Shown here one piece after another: positions 1 to 9,282 of a stretch of DNA of 35,703 nucleotides (positions within the stretch are counted from its first letter, which is position 1; every line of letters starts with the position of its first letter). The position numbers and the translations under genes are program-made. Source of the stretch: Candidatus Blautia equi. GTDB lineage: Bacteria > Bacillota > Clostridia > Lachnospirales > Lachnospiraceae. A model generated the notes under the pieces. It was not told where the DNA came from. It worked only from the letters and a program-made list of their open reading frames with translations, and did not search any database. Location: the NCBI GenBank assembly GCA_018064695.1, contig JAGHUU010000184.1, positions 1 through 35,703 of the forward strand, given 5' to 3'.

Positions 1-212
1 TGCCCAAACCTATTAAAACCATTTCATGGAAAATCGTAAAACAAGAACGATGAAACGAGGAGAGAAATCATACTGCAGTTATTGCTGTCTGGTCTCTCTC
101 CTCATACTGTATTATACATTCAAAAAAAACAATATTAATTTTTTCTTATCCATCTCAATATCGCATGGGGTACAGTAATAATCATATACTACCTAATCAT
201 GCATTTGATTTG

Positions 213-995
213 CTACTTAAATAATACTTCCGTATCAGAAGGTACATGGTCAATGATGTATTTGACAAGTTCTATTCTACCTTCATCTTCAGCACTGAAT
301 TTCCTGATATCAAATCTATTTGTCTGATTATCATAAATATACCCCGTCCATCTCTCAGACTGCTCTGTTTTTTCCTGAAAAATATAGATTTTCTTTATTT
401 GATCAAACTCAATCTCCTTTTTTAGATACCATTCTGGGTACACTAGTTTCGTTTCCGTAACATAGCCCACATTGTACCCTTCTGCGATACAAGCTGGCCA
501 CGAAAGCATTGTCAGTATAATAAGCCAGGTTGTCAGTTTTTTCCATGGATACCCTGTTTTTCTATTAAAGCCTAGAATGTCATACTCCACAAGGCATTGA
601 GAAATGGATTCCGGAAATGGTAATAGCGCTGTAATATATATGACCCATAACACACAGCACAGCAGTGGGATGAGGTCCAATAAAGAACGCTCACCAAAAA
701 CATATATTGCTCCTTCAGCCGTATAATGCTGTTTTATCAAGAATGATTGTATGTGATAGTATGCTTCGACATTTATAATTACCCAAAAAACGCAGAGAAG
801 CCGATATGGGTTGGCATTCGGATGATCCGAGGGATAATGAGCAGGGCGATGCCGATCCCAATACCATTCTGAATTCTTATAATCATCAAATCCAGGTATC
901 TCCACAAATTTTTCCGGATAACGAACAATATGATAGTATCTGATGGATAAAAACAGAAGAATCAATAAGTGAATCACACTAAATACAATACTCAT
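213..995 (-). CDS. hypothetical multi-pass membrane protein
   Basis: 260-aa ORF, several hydrophobic segments, GGGAG-type SD upstream of ATG at 995. Confidence 0.6.
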   Translation of the reverse strand: MSIVFSVIHLLILLFLSIRYYHIVRYPEKFVEIPGFDDYKNSEWYWDRHRPAHYPSDHPNANPYRLLCVFWVIINVEAYYHIQSFLIKQHYTAEGAIYVFGERSLLDLIPLLCCVLWVIYITALLPFPESISQCLVEYDILGFNRKTGYPWKKLTTWLIILTMLSWPACIAEGYNVGYVTETKLVYPEWYLKKEIEFDQIKKIYIFQEKTEQSERWTGYIYDNQTNRFDIRKFSAEDEGRIELVKYIIDHVPSDTEVLFK

Positions 996-1024
996 ATATT
1001 ACTCCCAACATACTTGTCAAATCC

Positions 1025-1489
1025 TTAGGACGGAGAACCATTTCTCCATGATTTTTCCCATGCGCATAATATTTTCGAGTATCGATAATATCTGATTTTA
1101 ATCTTATCTCCTGTTTGTGGTCTGTGAATCTGTGCAATCTCATCATATTTCATGCAAACCGGAACGATTAATGTTATTTTCCCTTTAGACTTGTAGTTGA
1201 CTCTCCACTCGCAATAATATCTATTATGCAGAATTTCATATTTTTCAATATTGATCATGTTAGAAAATATAACTTCATCATCAACATGACCCAAAAGTAA
1301 ATCCAATGGCAACAACAGGACCGACCTATACAGATATGCCGCAGGTATAAGGAACAACATTTCATAGAAGAGCATCACCCAAATATTTTTTGACATTCCC
1401 CAATAAAAAAAGTAGGCTACTAAACAAATTACAATCAACATTGGACTATGACCGAATAAATATTGGCGCATGTCTATTTTTTCATCCAC
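1025..1489 (-). CDS. hypothetical membrane protein (ORF track starts at 1567 via TTG; GTG at 1489 has a strong AAGGAGG SD 8 nt upstream)
   Basis: in-frame GTG (VDEKIDMRQYLFGHS...) with SD; two hydrophobic segments followed by a soluble C-terminal part. Confidence 0.55.
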   Translation of the reverse strand: MDEKIDMRQYLFGHSPMLIVICLVAYFFYWGMSKNIWVMLFYEMLFLIPAAYLYRSVLLLPLDLLLGHVDDEVIFSNMINIEKYEILHNRYYCEWRVNYKSKGKITLIVPVCMKYDEIAQIHRPQTGDKIKIRYYRYSKILCAWEKSWRNGSPS

Positions 1490-1578
1490 AACTACAACCT
1501 CCTTCCAGACGAAAAGCTCTGTGACGAATTTCCATTCTCCGTTTTGCCAATTCCCTTGCTCCGCCAATATCGTCTAAC

Positions 1579-1917
1579 TCAAGCGACATACAGTTCGATA
1601 CCTTCCTTTCTGACATTATTGTAAAAAGGATATGCGTTAAGCCATTTATTAAAATGATCGCAATTCTTTACAATCGGCATAATCAGGAGGTCATGGTCAA
1701 AGTTGAAATCAAATGTCACATCTGATAATGCATCACCTTTTACCTTGATTTCTGCTTCATCAATATCTACAAGTATCATGATATCTATATCTGAATCTTC
1801 TCTGTTGTCTCCTCTTGCATGCGATCCATACAATATAATTTCCCTTAAACTGGAACCGTATATCCTTACAATATCGGCAATATACTGTTGTAAAAGATCA
1901 GTCATAATTTGTGACAT
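1579..1917 (-). CDS. nucleotidyltransferase-domain protein (MNT/NTP_transf_2 type)
   Basis: 112 aa with ILYGSHARGDNREDSDIDIMILVD, the GS-x-R-G-x5-SDxD signature. Confidence 0.8.
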   Translation of the reverse strand: MSQIMTDLLQQYIADIVRIYGSSLREIILYGSHARGDNREDSDIDIMILVDIDEAEIKVKGDALSDVTFDFNFDHDLLIMPIVKNCDHFNKWLNAYPFYNNVRKEGIELYVA

Positions 1918-2159
1918 TTTTTCACCATTTTTTGCAAATCGCTGTCTGATGATTTAGGACATCATCAAAAAAAGATTATGTTCCACATCATATAATTCTT
2001 TCCGTTTGCTTTATGTTCATTATACCAAATGGCATCCTGGTTTTCACTTGATTTTTACTTTATCTGTAATCAGAGATTAGATGTGGTTACTGCTCACAAG
2101 TTTGTTGAAAAATACATGCAAAAAACACCGTCCCCGCCAGACATGTGACAAAAACAGTG

Positions 2160-2180
2160 CTTTCAGTGCACCTTCAGGGG
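2160..2180. repeat. partial duplicate of the tRNA-Lys 3' end (att-like direct repeat of 2314-2334)
   Basis: CTTTCAGTGCACCTTCAGGGG versus CTTCCAGTGCACCTTCAGGGG, 20/21 identical. Confidence 0.75.
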
Positions 2181-2257
2181 TGCTGCATGCCGGTGGCATG
2201 CGTTTAGCACCGACCGAGCCGGGAGGCGAGACCTCGAAACCCGTGACAGGGTTCGAG
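2180..2257. other. two consecutive hairpins downstream of tRNA-Lys (structured element of unknown function)
   Basis: GTGCT-GCATGCC-GGT-GGCATGC-GTTT-AGCAC (2180-2210) and CTCGAAACCC-GTGACA-GGGTTCGAG (2233-2257, one bulge). Confidence 0.45.
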
Positions 2258-2320
2258 CCCCTATAGTGGGTCAAAAAAAAGCCCCAACTGCCAACAGATG
2301 TTAACAACTAGGACTTCCAG

Positions 2321-2394
2321 TGCACCTTCAGGGGCTCGAACCCTGGACACCCTGATTAAGAGTCAGGTGCTCTACCAGCTGAGCTAAAGGTGCA
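2321..2394 (-). tRNA. tRNA-Lys (anticodon CTT)
   Basis: reverse complement TGCACCT TT AGCTCAGCTGGTAGAGC A CCTGA CTCTTAA TCAGG GTGTC CAGGG TTCGAGC CCCTG AGGTGCA folds as a complete cloverleaf. Confidence 0.93.
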
Positions 2395-2492
2395 TTCGTA
2401 TGAAATTTTCTCAACGCAAGAGCTATTATAAGCTCACAAAGGTCAAAAAGTCAAGTGTAATTTCATACTTTTTTTATAAATTTAAATCAGCC

Positions 2493-3152
2493 TCAGGCGT
2501 GCTGTTTCATGATCAGTTTGCAGATAGGATTGCCCTGAGAGGAAAACTTTTCTTCATACTCTGTCATGACATTGCCCTGTACCATCTCCTCATTATGGTG
2601 AAGATCAAAGGTGGAGGCCATAAGGTGCCATCCGGCTTCAGGAATCTCCTCCAGGGAGAACTCAAAGAGCGGGCGGTTGTCTGTCTTAAACTCCACCACT
2701 CCATCCTCCGCCAGGATCTGCTCATAGCGGGCCAGGAACTCTCTGGAAGTCAGGCGGCGCTTGGCGTGGCGGGCCTTTGGCCACGGATCGGAAAAATTCA
2801 GGTAGATCTTAGCCACTTCCCCTTTCTCGAATACCTCCGGCAGGATCCTTGCATCCATACGCATGAAAAGAAGATTCTGCGGGCGTTCGCCGGCAGCTTC
2901 TCTCTCCTCCATCTTTTCAATGGCACGCACCAGCACGCTGTCATACATCTCGATTCCAACGTAATTGATCTCAGGATGAAGCTTTGCCAGATCCATAAGG
3001 AACCGTCCTTTGCCCATACCTACCTCAATATGCAGCGGCTGTGCTGCAGGAAAAACAGATGCCCACTTTCCTTTATTGGAAACAGGGTCCTGTACCACAT
3101 AATCACTCTCTATGATCGCATCCTTCGCGCCTGGGATATTTCTAAGTCTCAT
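2493..3152 (-). CDS. trmB: tRNA (guanine-N7-)-methyltransferase
   Basis: TrmB-like: IEVGMGKGRFL, NYVGIEMYDSVLVRA, IYLNFSDPWPKARHAKRRLTS. Confidence 0.95.
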   Translation of the reverse strand: MRLRNIPGAKDAIIESDYVVQDPVSNKGKWASVFPAAQPLHIEVGMGKGRFLMDLAKLHPEINYVGIEMYDSVLVRAIEKMEEREAAGERPQNLLFMRMDARILPEVFEKGEVAKIYLNFSDPWPKARHAKRRLTSREFLARYEQILAEDGVVEFKTDNRPLFEFSLEEIPEAGWHLMASTFDLHHNEEMVQGNVMTEYEEKFSSQGNPICKLIMKQHA

Positions 3153-3167
3153 TGCGCATCCTCCGGT

Positions 3168-3827
3168 TTATTTACTCTTATAATCTTTATATTTGATCCC
3201 AATAGGGCTCTTATCCGGCACGAACCTGTAGTCGCAGTACTGGCCGCCGGTGGCTTCGGTTTGTTTTCTGAGAAGCTTTGCATGCAGGAATTTTTCGAAG
3301 ATGAAATCAAATCTGCAGATGTACGGCATCATCTCCTCGTATCCGTGGGCTTTTACAAAGGCATACAAAGGGCAGCCGATCATGTGATAGGCGATGCCCG
3401 TTTTTTTATTGTCCGGGTTCATTTTAAGGGTCCAGGTGCCTGTCCATTCGCCCCGGGCTTTATGCTCTTCCACCTTTTTAGCATGGTCAGCATATATTTT
3501 GTAATACAGAGGCTTTACATACCCCCAGCGGTTCATATCCGTAAAGAAGCTGACCCACTTATAATCCTCATACAGGCGGTTAACCAGTACCTCAATGGCC
3601 GTTTCGTCTATTCTGTGACCACTGGCCTCATAGTAGGCAAAAAATGCAGCAACCATATCAATATTGGACGCCATCATGTTTTCACCCATATCCGGCGTTT
3701 CATGCATCAGTCTGTCATAGACCTCCTGGGCGCTGCGGTCCACTTCCTCCGCCTCCGCACCAAGCTGTTCTTTACAATACTCCACAAAATATCTGCGGAT
3801 AAAACCCGACATCTTATACTGCATAGG
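3168..3827 (-). CDS. L-2-amino-thiazoline-4-carboxylic acid hydrolase family protein
   Basis: translation resembles the ATC hydrolase family (YHMIGCPLYAFVKAHGYEEMMPYICRFDFIFEKFLHAKLLRKQTEATGGQYCDYRF); start probably an internal ATG (MQYKMSGF), exact start uncertain. Confidence 0.75.
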   Translation of the reverse strand, partial: PMQYKMSGFIRRYFVEYCKEQLGAEAEEVDRSAQEVYDRLMHETPDMGENMMASNIDMVAAFFAYYEASGHRIDETAIEVLVNRLYEDYKWVSFFTDMNRWGYVKPLYYKIYADHAKKVEEHKARGEWTGTWTLKMNPDNKKTGIAYHMIGCPLYAFVKAHGYEEMMPYICRFDFIFEKFLHAKLLRKQTEATGGQYCDYRFVPDKSPIGIKYKDYKSK

Positions 3828-4087
3828 CTCCCTCCTCACGAAAACCACATTATTCTCTCGCCTTTTTATGCATATTTTCAGCGTTTTATAAATTTCTGAC
3901 AATAACAGATTATGGAACTATTTTCTCACAATTAAGAAGAAAATAAAATCATTTTTTTATTTTATCAATGTCAAGCGGATTTTTGGGATTTTGGCTGAAA
4001 TCGGCGATTTTAGGATATTTTACCAAAACATGCGTTTGTTACAAAATTGTTAACTACATTTTTCAATTCTGTTATCAGTGTGGAGAA

Positions 4088-4232
4088 TGTGGATAACTTG
4101 GTGTATAACTGATTTTTACTGGGTTTTTCCACCTTCAAAAATGTGGATAACTCTTGCATACACATTTGTACAATCCACATTTTCGGTGGATATTTGTGCA
4201 TTTTGCTATTTTGCCATTTTTTCATGTGGATA
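4088..4232. promoter_or_regulatory. cluster of DnaA-box-like motifs in AT-rich intergenic region
   Basis: perfect TGTGGATAA at 4088-4096 and 4142-4150; near-match TGTGGATAT around 4225. Confidence 0.4.
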
Positions 4233-4315
4233 TCTTACGATCCACTTTTCCATTGCACAGATGATAAAAGAATGCAGTTCACACAGGATCTTATACCGGT
4301 CAAACCGGATTTTAT

Positions 4316-4420
4316 GCATCCATTTCTACTTCGAGTCCCGTCGAATAGGACTTTAGGCATCCGCTCCGACTTCGCTTCCCGTCGAATAGAATTTTACGCA
4401 TCCGCTCCAACTTCTGCTGC
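4316..4420. repeat. about 2.5 copies of a 41-bp tandem repeat at the 3' flank of trxB
   Basis: units begin at 4316, 4357 and 4398 (GCATCCGCTCCGACTTCGCTTCCCGTCGAATAGAATTTTAC). Confidence 0.8.
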
Positions 4421-4426
4421 GGTGAA

Positions 4427-5350
4427 TTATAAAAGATACTCCTGCACGGAGGTCACTGCGTTTGCTCCGTCAGCAACCGCTGTCACTACCTGGCGCAGCT
4501 TCTTGGTGCGGATATCGCCTGCAGCAAAGATTCCCGGTGTGCTGGTCACACAATCCTCTCCTGCTTCCACATATCCGTTCTTATCCAGCTTCACAAAGCC
4601 CTCCAGAAGCTCTGTATTCGGCACGATGCCAACGGCTATAAACACACCGTCCACATCCACGATCTGCAGAATACCGCTCTTTACGGACTTCAGAGTGATG
4701 CCTGTCACGTGGTCTTCCTCCCCATGGATCTCCACAGGGCTCTGAGACCAGAGTACTTCCACGTTCTCACACTCCTTAAGCTTCTCCTGCAGAACACGAT
4801 CCGCCCGGAGCGTATCCCTTCTGTGCACCAGATAGACCTGCTCGCACACTCTGGATAAAAAGATGGCATCCTCCACGGCCGTATTGCCGCCGCCGATCAC
4901 CACCGTGGTCTTTCCCTTAAAGAAAGCACCATCACAGGTAGCACAGTAGGAAACACCCATACCGCTGAATTCCTCCTCACCCGGAATATCCAGATGTCTG
5001 TGGGAAGCCCCGCCGGAGAGAATCACCGTTTTGCTCCTGTACTCCTTCTTTTTAGAACGAAGAAGAAAACCCTCCTCCGTCTTCTCAATACTGCGGATAA
5101 AATCCCTCTCAGGAACCATCCCCAGCTTCTCCGCATGATCCGCCAGCTTCTCCGCCAGCTCGATCCCGCTGATCCCCGGAAGCCCCGGATAATTATCGAT
5201 CTCATAAGTATCCACGATCTGCCCGCCGGCCTCAAACTTCCTGTCGATCCAGATCGTCTTAAGCCCGGCCCGCGCCGCATAAACCGCCGCACCAACCCCC
5301 GCCGGCCCGGCACCAAGTATCGTCAAATCAAACAATTCACTCATAACCAT
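4427..5350 (-). CDS. trxB: thioredoxin-disulfide reductase
   Basis: GAGPAGVGAAVYAARAGL FAD motif, CATCDG redox motif, GGGNTAVEDA NAD(P) motif, GIFAAGDIR. Confidence 0.95.
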   Translation of the reverse strand: MVMSELFDLTILGAGPAGVGAAVYAARAGLKTIWIDRKFEAGGQIVDTYEIDNYPGLPGISGIELAEKLADHAEKLGMVPERDFIRSIEKTEEGFLLRSKKKEYRSKTVILSGGASHRHLDIPGEEEFSGMGVSYCATCDGAFFKGKTTVVIGGGNTAVEDAIFLSRVCEQVYLVHRRDTLRADRVLQEKLKECENVEVLWSQSPVEIHGEEDHVTGITLKSVKSGILQIVDVDGVFIAVGIVPNTELLEGFVKLDKNGYVEAGEDCVTSTPGIFAAGDIRTKKLRQVVTAVADGANAVTSVQEYLL

Positions 5351-5447
5351 ACATACCTTTCAAGCATCATATCCACCATTATAAATCCATCCCCTCTTCC
5401 TAGCAATAACCAACTCCCCTTCCTTTTCCACTATACTTACAAAGTCA

Positions 5448-5614
5448 GGAGGATCCGGGTGATATATGTACGGTTTGTCTGCTTCATAGCGGACATGAAA
5501 GGGGGAATTGTCTGACAATGGCGAACATCGAAGATGTACGACAATGGCAGGCAATTCCCCCTTTTGTGTCAGTTATGCGGCAGACAAACCGTACATATAT
5601 CGGCCGGATCCTCC
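5448..5614. repeat. 167-bp near-palindromic inverted repeat (MITE-like or long hairpin)
   Basis: GGAGGATCCGG..GATATATGTACGGTTTGTCTGC....AAGGGGGAATTG matched by its imperfect reverse complement ending CCGGATCCTCC; centre about 5531. Confidence 0.8.
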
Positions 5615-5623
5615 GTCCGTCTT

Positions 5624-7777
5624 TTAAGCCCTAAGCAGATAAATCATAGTCAGCAGGAATCCAACGCCCACCAGCAGCAATCCAAAAGAAAGACTCCTTG
5701 AAATAAGCCCCACACTGAGCCAGAATCCCTCTCTCTGCATAGCCAGCCTATGCACATAATCCTTCTTATGAGCCTTCCGTCTGAAGACCTTCCTCCAGAC
5801 ACCCTGCGTTCCATTCAGGAAATTACCCACAGCATCCGTAAAGAAATCCCCCTCCGGATGCTCATACGGCAGCGGACTGTCCTTATAAAGCGTCTTACGA
5901 AGAAATACCGTAACTCCATCCGTAGAAGTATCAAAGATACGGAAAAATACCAGTCCCACAAACGGAAGCACCTTACCCAGCGTATCCGTCATCTTATCAA
6001 AGATCCTGCATACCACCATACTGATATACGGAATCACCTGCAGAAGAACCGGACGATAAATCAGATTCTCCAGATCCAGCCAAGCCGGCCATGCATTGAT
6101 ATACACACGGGTAGTTCTCTTCTTACTAACCGCTTCTTCCTTCATAAGAAGCGTGCGGATCACTCCAAAATAAACCACCGCACCAATGATCACAGAGATC
6201 ATAGCACCCTTCAGATTACCCATGGAGAAGTAATGAACCTCTTCTCCGACCTCCTCCAGATGCATAAAGCCCTGTCCCATCTCGGCCACAGGATCCATGA
6301 TACTGCCGGAGCATACGCCCCAGATGGTAAGGAGCAGAGCACTTCCTGCCAGCGCAAAAGTACTCTCGATATTCATATACTTCTTCTTTGCGTCAAACTT
6401 CTGCTGTTTCTTATCATCCGCATTCTTTTCCACAAAGATAGCCACAAAAAGCTTGGTCATATAAGCCAGAGTGAGACCGCCGCTGAACAGGAAGATCCAC
6501 TCCACAGCAGTGATCACCATGCTGTGCACCTCATGGCCGTACTCCACAATACTCTCATGGAGCAGCGTCTTACTGATATAACCGCCAAGCCCCGGAATAC
6601 CTCCAATGGTCAGCGCACCAATCAGAAAGATCCCCATAAGAAGCGGTTTCTTACGTCCAAAGCCTCTGATCTCATTGAGATCCAGCGCATGGGTATTCAT
6701 AAAGATCACACCTGCTGCCATGAAAAGCACCAGCTTGATCATGGAATGGTTCACCATATGAAGCAGCGTTCCGTGAACCGCCAGGGCATTCTCCTCTCCA
6801 AGAAGACACTGCATACCCACGCCCACCATGATAAATCCGATCTGGGACATGGAGGAGCATGCCAGCGTTCTCTTAAGATCAATAGAAAATACCGCCAGAA
6901 AAGCACCGCCGAACATCGTGCAAACGCCGATAGCCAGGATCAGCTCGCCCCACTTCTCATCATGAAGAAACAGGTTGCAGGACACCGCCAGGATACCGAA
7001 CACACCGGTCTTGGTAAGAATACCGGAGAGCAGCGCGGAAGCCGGAGCCGGAGCCACCGGATGCGCCTTAGGCAGCCAGATATGAAGCGGGAACGCACCG
7101 GCCTTGGCGCCGAAGCCCACCAGCATACAGATGCCTGCTGCGTACAGCAGCTTTTTATTCTCGTAAGCAGCTGCCAGCGGAAGAATCTCGGAAATAGTCA
7201 GAGTTCCCAGGCAGTTGTATACCATGAAAAGTCCCATCAGCATGACCATACCGCCAATGACCGCAACTGCCAGATAAGTAGCCGCAGCCCGAAGGGATGG
7301 CTCATTTTCCTCCTGTGCTACCCACACATAAGAGGTGAAGGACATGATCTCAAAGAAGATAAACGTGGTGTACAGATCCTCAGAGAGGAACACACCCATA
7401 GTTGCACCCAGGGTCAGCAGCAGGAACAGATAAAAACGGTTCCTGTTTCCGTGATGGGTAAAATATTCTCTGGAAAGAATCGTGGTCATCATCCACATGA
7501 GGGCTGCCACAGTGGCATAGATCAGGCGGAAGCCATCCAAAGTGAAGTGCAGTCCGAAACCACAGATCTCAGATACGGTGCAGGAAAGCACGCCTTCCTC
7601 CCCCACATGAGCGCCGTATTTCGCAAACAGCACAACCATGATCACACATTCCAGAATACAGATGATATCTGCAAAATAATCTCTCGCTTTTTCATTGGTA
7701 TTTCCAATAATGCAGGCCGCAATACCTCCAAGAAACGGGAAAAATACCAGAAAAGCCAGAATCAAACTCTCTTTCAT
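5624..7777 (-). CDS. proton-conducting antiporter subunit, MrpA/NuoL-like
   Basis: about 717 aa from ATG 7777 (SD AGGAGG); many TMs, LPKAHPVAPAPASALLSGILTKTGVFG typical of the NuoL/M/N-Mrp family. Confidence 0.88.
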   Translation of the reverse strand: MKESLILAFLVFFPFLGGIAACIIGNTNEKARDYFADIICILECVIMVVLFAKYGAHVGEEGVLSCTVSEICGFGLHFTLDGFRLIYATVAALMWMMTTILSREYFTHHGNRNRFYLFLLLTLGATMGVFLSEDLYTTFIFFEIMSFTSYVWVAQEENEPSLRAAATYLAVAVIGGMVMLMGLFMVYNCLGTLTISEILPLAAAYENKKLLYAAGICMLVGFGAKAGAFPLHIWLPKAHPVAPAPASALLSGILTKTGVFGILAVSCNLFLHDEKWGELILAIGVCTMFGGAFLAVFSIDLKRTLACSSMSQIGFIMVGVGMQCLLGEENALAVHGTLLHMVNHSMIKLVLFMAAGVIFMNTHALDLNEIRGFGRKKPLLMGIFLIGALTIGGIPGLGGYISKTLLHESIVEYGHEVHSMVITAVEWIFLFSGGLTLAYMTKLFVAIFVEKNADDKKQQKFDAKKKYMNIESTFALAGSALLLTIWGVCSGSIMDPVAEMGQGFMHLEEVGEEVHYFSMGNLKGAMISVIIGAVVYFGVIRTLLMKEEAVSKKRTTRVYINAWPAWLDLENLIYRPVLLQVIPYISMVVCRIFDKMTDTLGKVLPFVGLVFFRIFDTSTDGVTVFLRKTLYKDSPLPYEHPEGDFFTDAVGNFLNGTQGVWRKVFRRKAHKKDYVHRLAMQREGFWLSVGLISRSLSFGLLLVGVGFLLTMIYLLRA

Positions 7778-7793
7778 CCTTTTTCCTCCTTTC

Positions 7794-9266
7794 TCAGACA
7801 GCAGCTGCCACCGCTTCCAGTGCCCGAAGGACCGGAGCCGGGAACAGACCAAGAACGACCATGCCAATGACAAAGATCACCAGAGGAAGGATCATCAGCC
7901 AGTTTGGATCCTCCACCTCGGAGATGGTGTCATAATCAAAGCCCTTAGGCGGGCAGAAGGCACGTACAGTGACAGTCATCATATAGAGCGCCGTGAGCAG
8001 CGCGGAAGCCAGCAGCGCGGCCACACCAATGTAGCCAAGCGGTGTACCGCTCTCCACAGCAGCCTCAGTAAGCTTCCATTTGCTGATAAAGCCGCAGAAG
8101 CCCGGAACACCCATAAGGGCCATGCCGGAGATGGTAAAGATCACAAAGACCTTAGGCATCCTTCTTCCAAAGCCGTCCAGCTCGTGGACAAAGTTTTTCT
8201 CTGCTTTATAGATCACAGCACCGGCACAGAAGAACGCACAGATCTTCATCACCGCGTGGGACAGCATATGGGTCAGTGCACCGGTGAGACCCATAGGGCT
8301 CATAAGCGCCACACCAAAGAGAATATAGGACAGGTTGCTGACGGTGGACCAGGCCAGACGTCTCTTAAGATGTGTCTCCTTAAGCGCACGGCTGCATCCG
8401 TAGACGATGGTAAAGATAGTCAGCACCAGCACCACATCCTGTGCCCAGGTTCCCTTAAGGAAATCGGTACCGAAGCTGTAATAGGTAATTCTCATGCAGG
8501 CAAAGGCACCTGCCTTAACGACTGCAACCGCATGGAGCAGCGCCGTAACAGGGGTCGGAGCCACACCGGCTTTAGGAAGCCAGGAGGAGAATGGGAACAT
8601 AGCCGCCTTCACACTGAAGCCGCAGAAGGCCAGCACATAAACTACCAGAAGCACATTTGCCTTACTTCCCATCTTTGCCATATCCAGAACACCGCCCGGG
8701 ACAAAGTTTGATGTGGTTCCGTAAGACAGGATAAAGATCATACCGATAAAGGCAAAGGCTGCGCCGCCCAGAGAATAATAAAGGTAGGTACGGCTTGCCA
8801 GAATAGCCTCACGGGTCAGAGTATTCATAACCAGAGGTACGGTTACAAAGGTAAGCATCTCGTAAAAGAAATACAGGGTGACAATATTCTGTGCCATGGC
8901 GATACCAAGGGTAACACCAAAGGTCATGGTATAAAACAGATAAAAACTGGTCTGATGTTCCTCATGCTTCATATATTCAAAGGAATACAGCGTAGCCAGA
9001 GGCCAGAGCACAGCTACCAGTCCGGCAAACACGGTACCAAGACCGTCCACCTTCAGACTGATCTGCAGGTCTCCCGAAAAACGGAAAAGCGTAACCGCCT
9101 CGGAAGGTCTGTTCATGAGCATCAGAATTACCAGCACAGAGTTGATGATCACCAGGGTCTCAATGTAGATCGCTCTCTGCTTCTTATCCTTAAACGGAAG
9201 GAAACGGATCAGGAATCCTCCGATAATGGGAAGCAGAACAGTGATCACCTGAATCTTAGCATTCAT
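7794..9266 (-). CDS. proton-conducting antiporter subunit, MrpD/NuoM/N-like
   Basis: 490 aa; LPKAGVAPTPVTALLHAVAVVKAGAF, family-typical TM pattern. Confidence 0.88.
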   Translation of the reverse strand: MNAKIQVITVLLPIIGGFLIRFLPFKDKKQRAIYIETLVIINSVLVILMLMNRPSEAVTLFRFSGDLQISLKVDGLGTVFAGLVAVLWPLATLYSFEYMKHEEHQTSFYLFYTMTFGVTLGIAMAQNIVTLYFFYEMLTFVTVPLVMNTLTREAILASRTYLYYSLGGAAFAFIGMIFILSYGTTSNFVPGGVLDMAKMGSKANVLLVVYVLAFCGFSVKAAMFPFSSWLPKAGVAPTPVTALLHAVAVVKAGAFACMRITYYSFGTDFLKGTWAQDVVLVLTIFTIVYGCSRALKETHLKRRLAWSTVSNLSYILFGVALMSPMGLTGALTHMLSHAVMKICAFFCAGAVIYKAEKNFVHELDGFGRRMPKVFVIFTISGMALMGVPGFCGFISKWKLTEAAVESGTPLGYIGVAALLASALLTALYMMTVTVRAFCPPKGFDYDTISEVEDPNWLMILPLVIFVIGMVVLGLFPAPVLRALEAVAAAV

Positions 9267-9282
9267 ATCCTCTCCCCCTCTC

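Noticed and set aside
2077-2307. 76-aa minus-strand ORF downstream of tRNA-Lys
   Set aside because: Spans hairpins and the duplicated tRNA end; more likely non-coding structured DNA than a gene.
2400-3899. 499-aa plus-strand ORF
   Set aside because: Antisense to trmB and the ATC-hydrolase gene; no recognisable family.
4010-4225. 71-aa minus-strand ORF and overlapping plus-strand ORFs
   Set aside because: Lie in the AT-rich DnaA-box-like intergenic region; no convincing SD or family.
5360-5554. 64-aa minus-strand ORF upstream of trxB
   Set aside because: Most of it overlaps the inverted repeat; kept only as part of that finding.
5750-8711. 706-aa and 338-aa plus-strand ORFs
   Set aside because: Antisense to convincing antiporter genes; His/Gln/Lys-rich shadow composition, no domain signatures.
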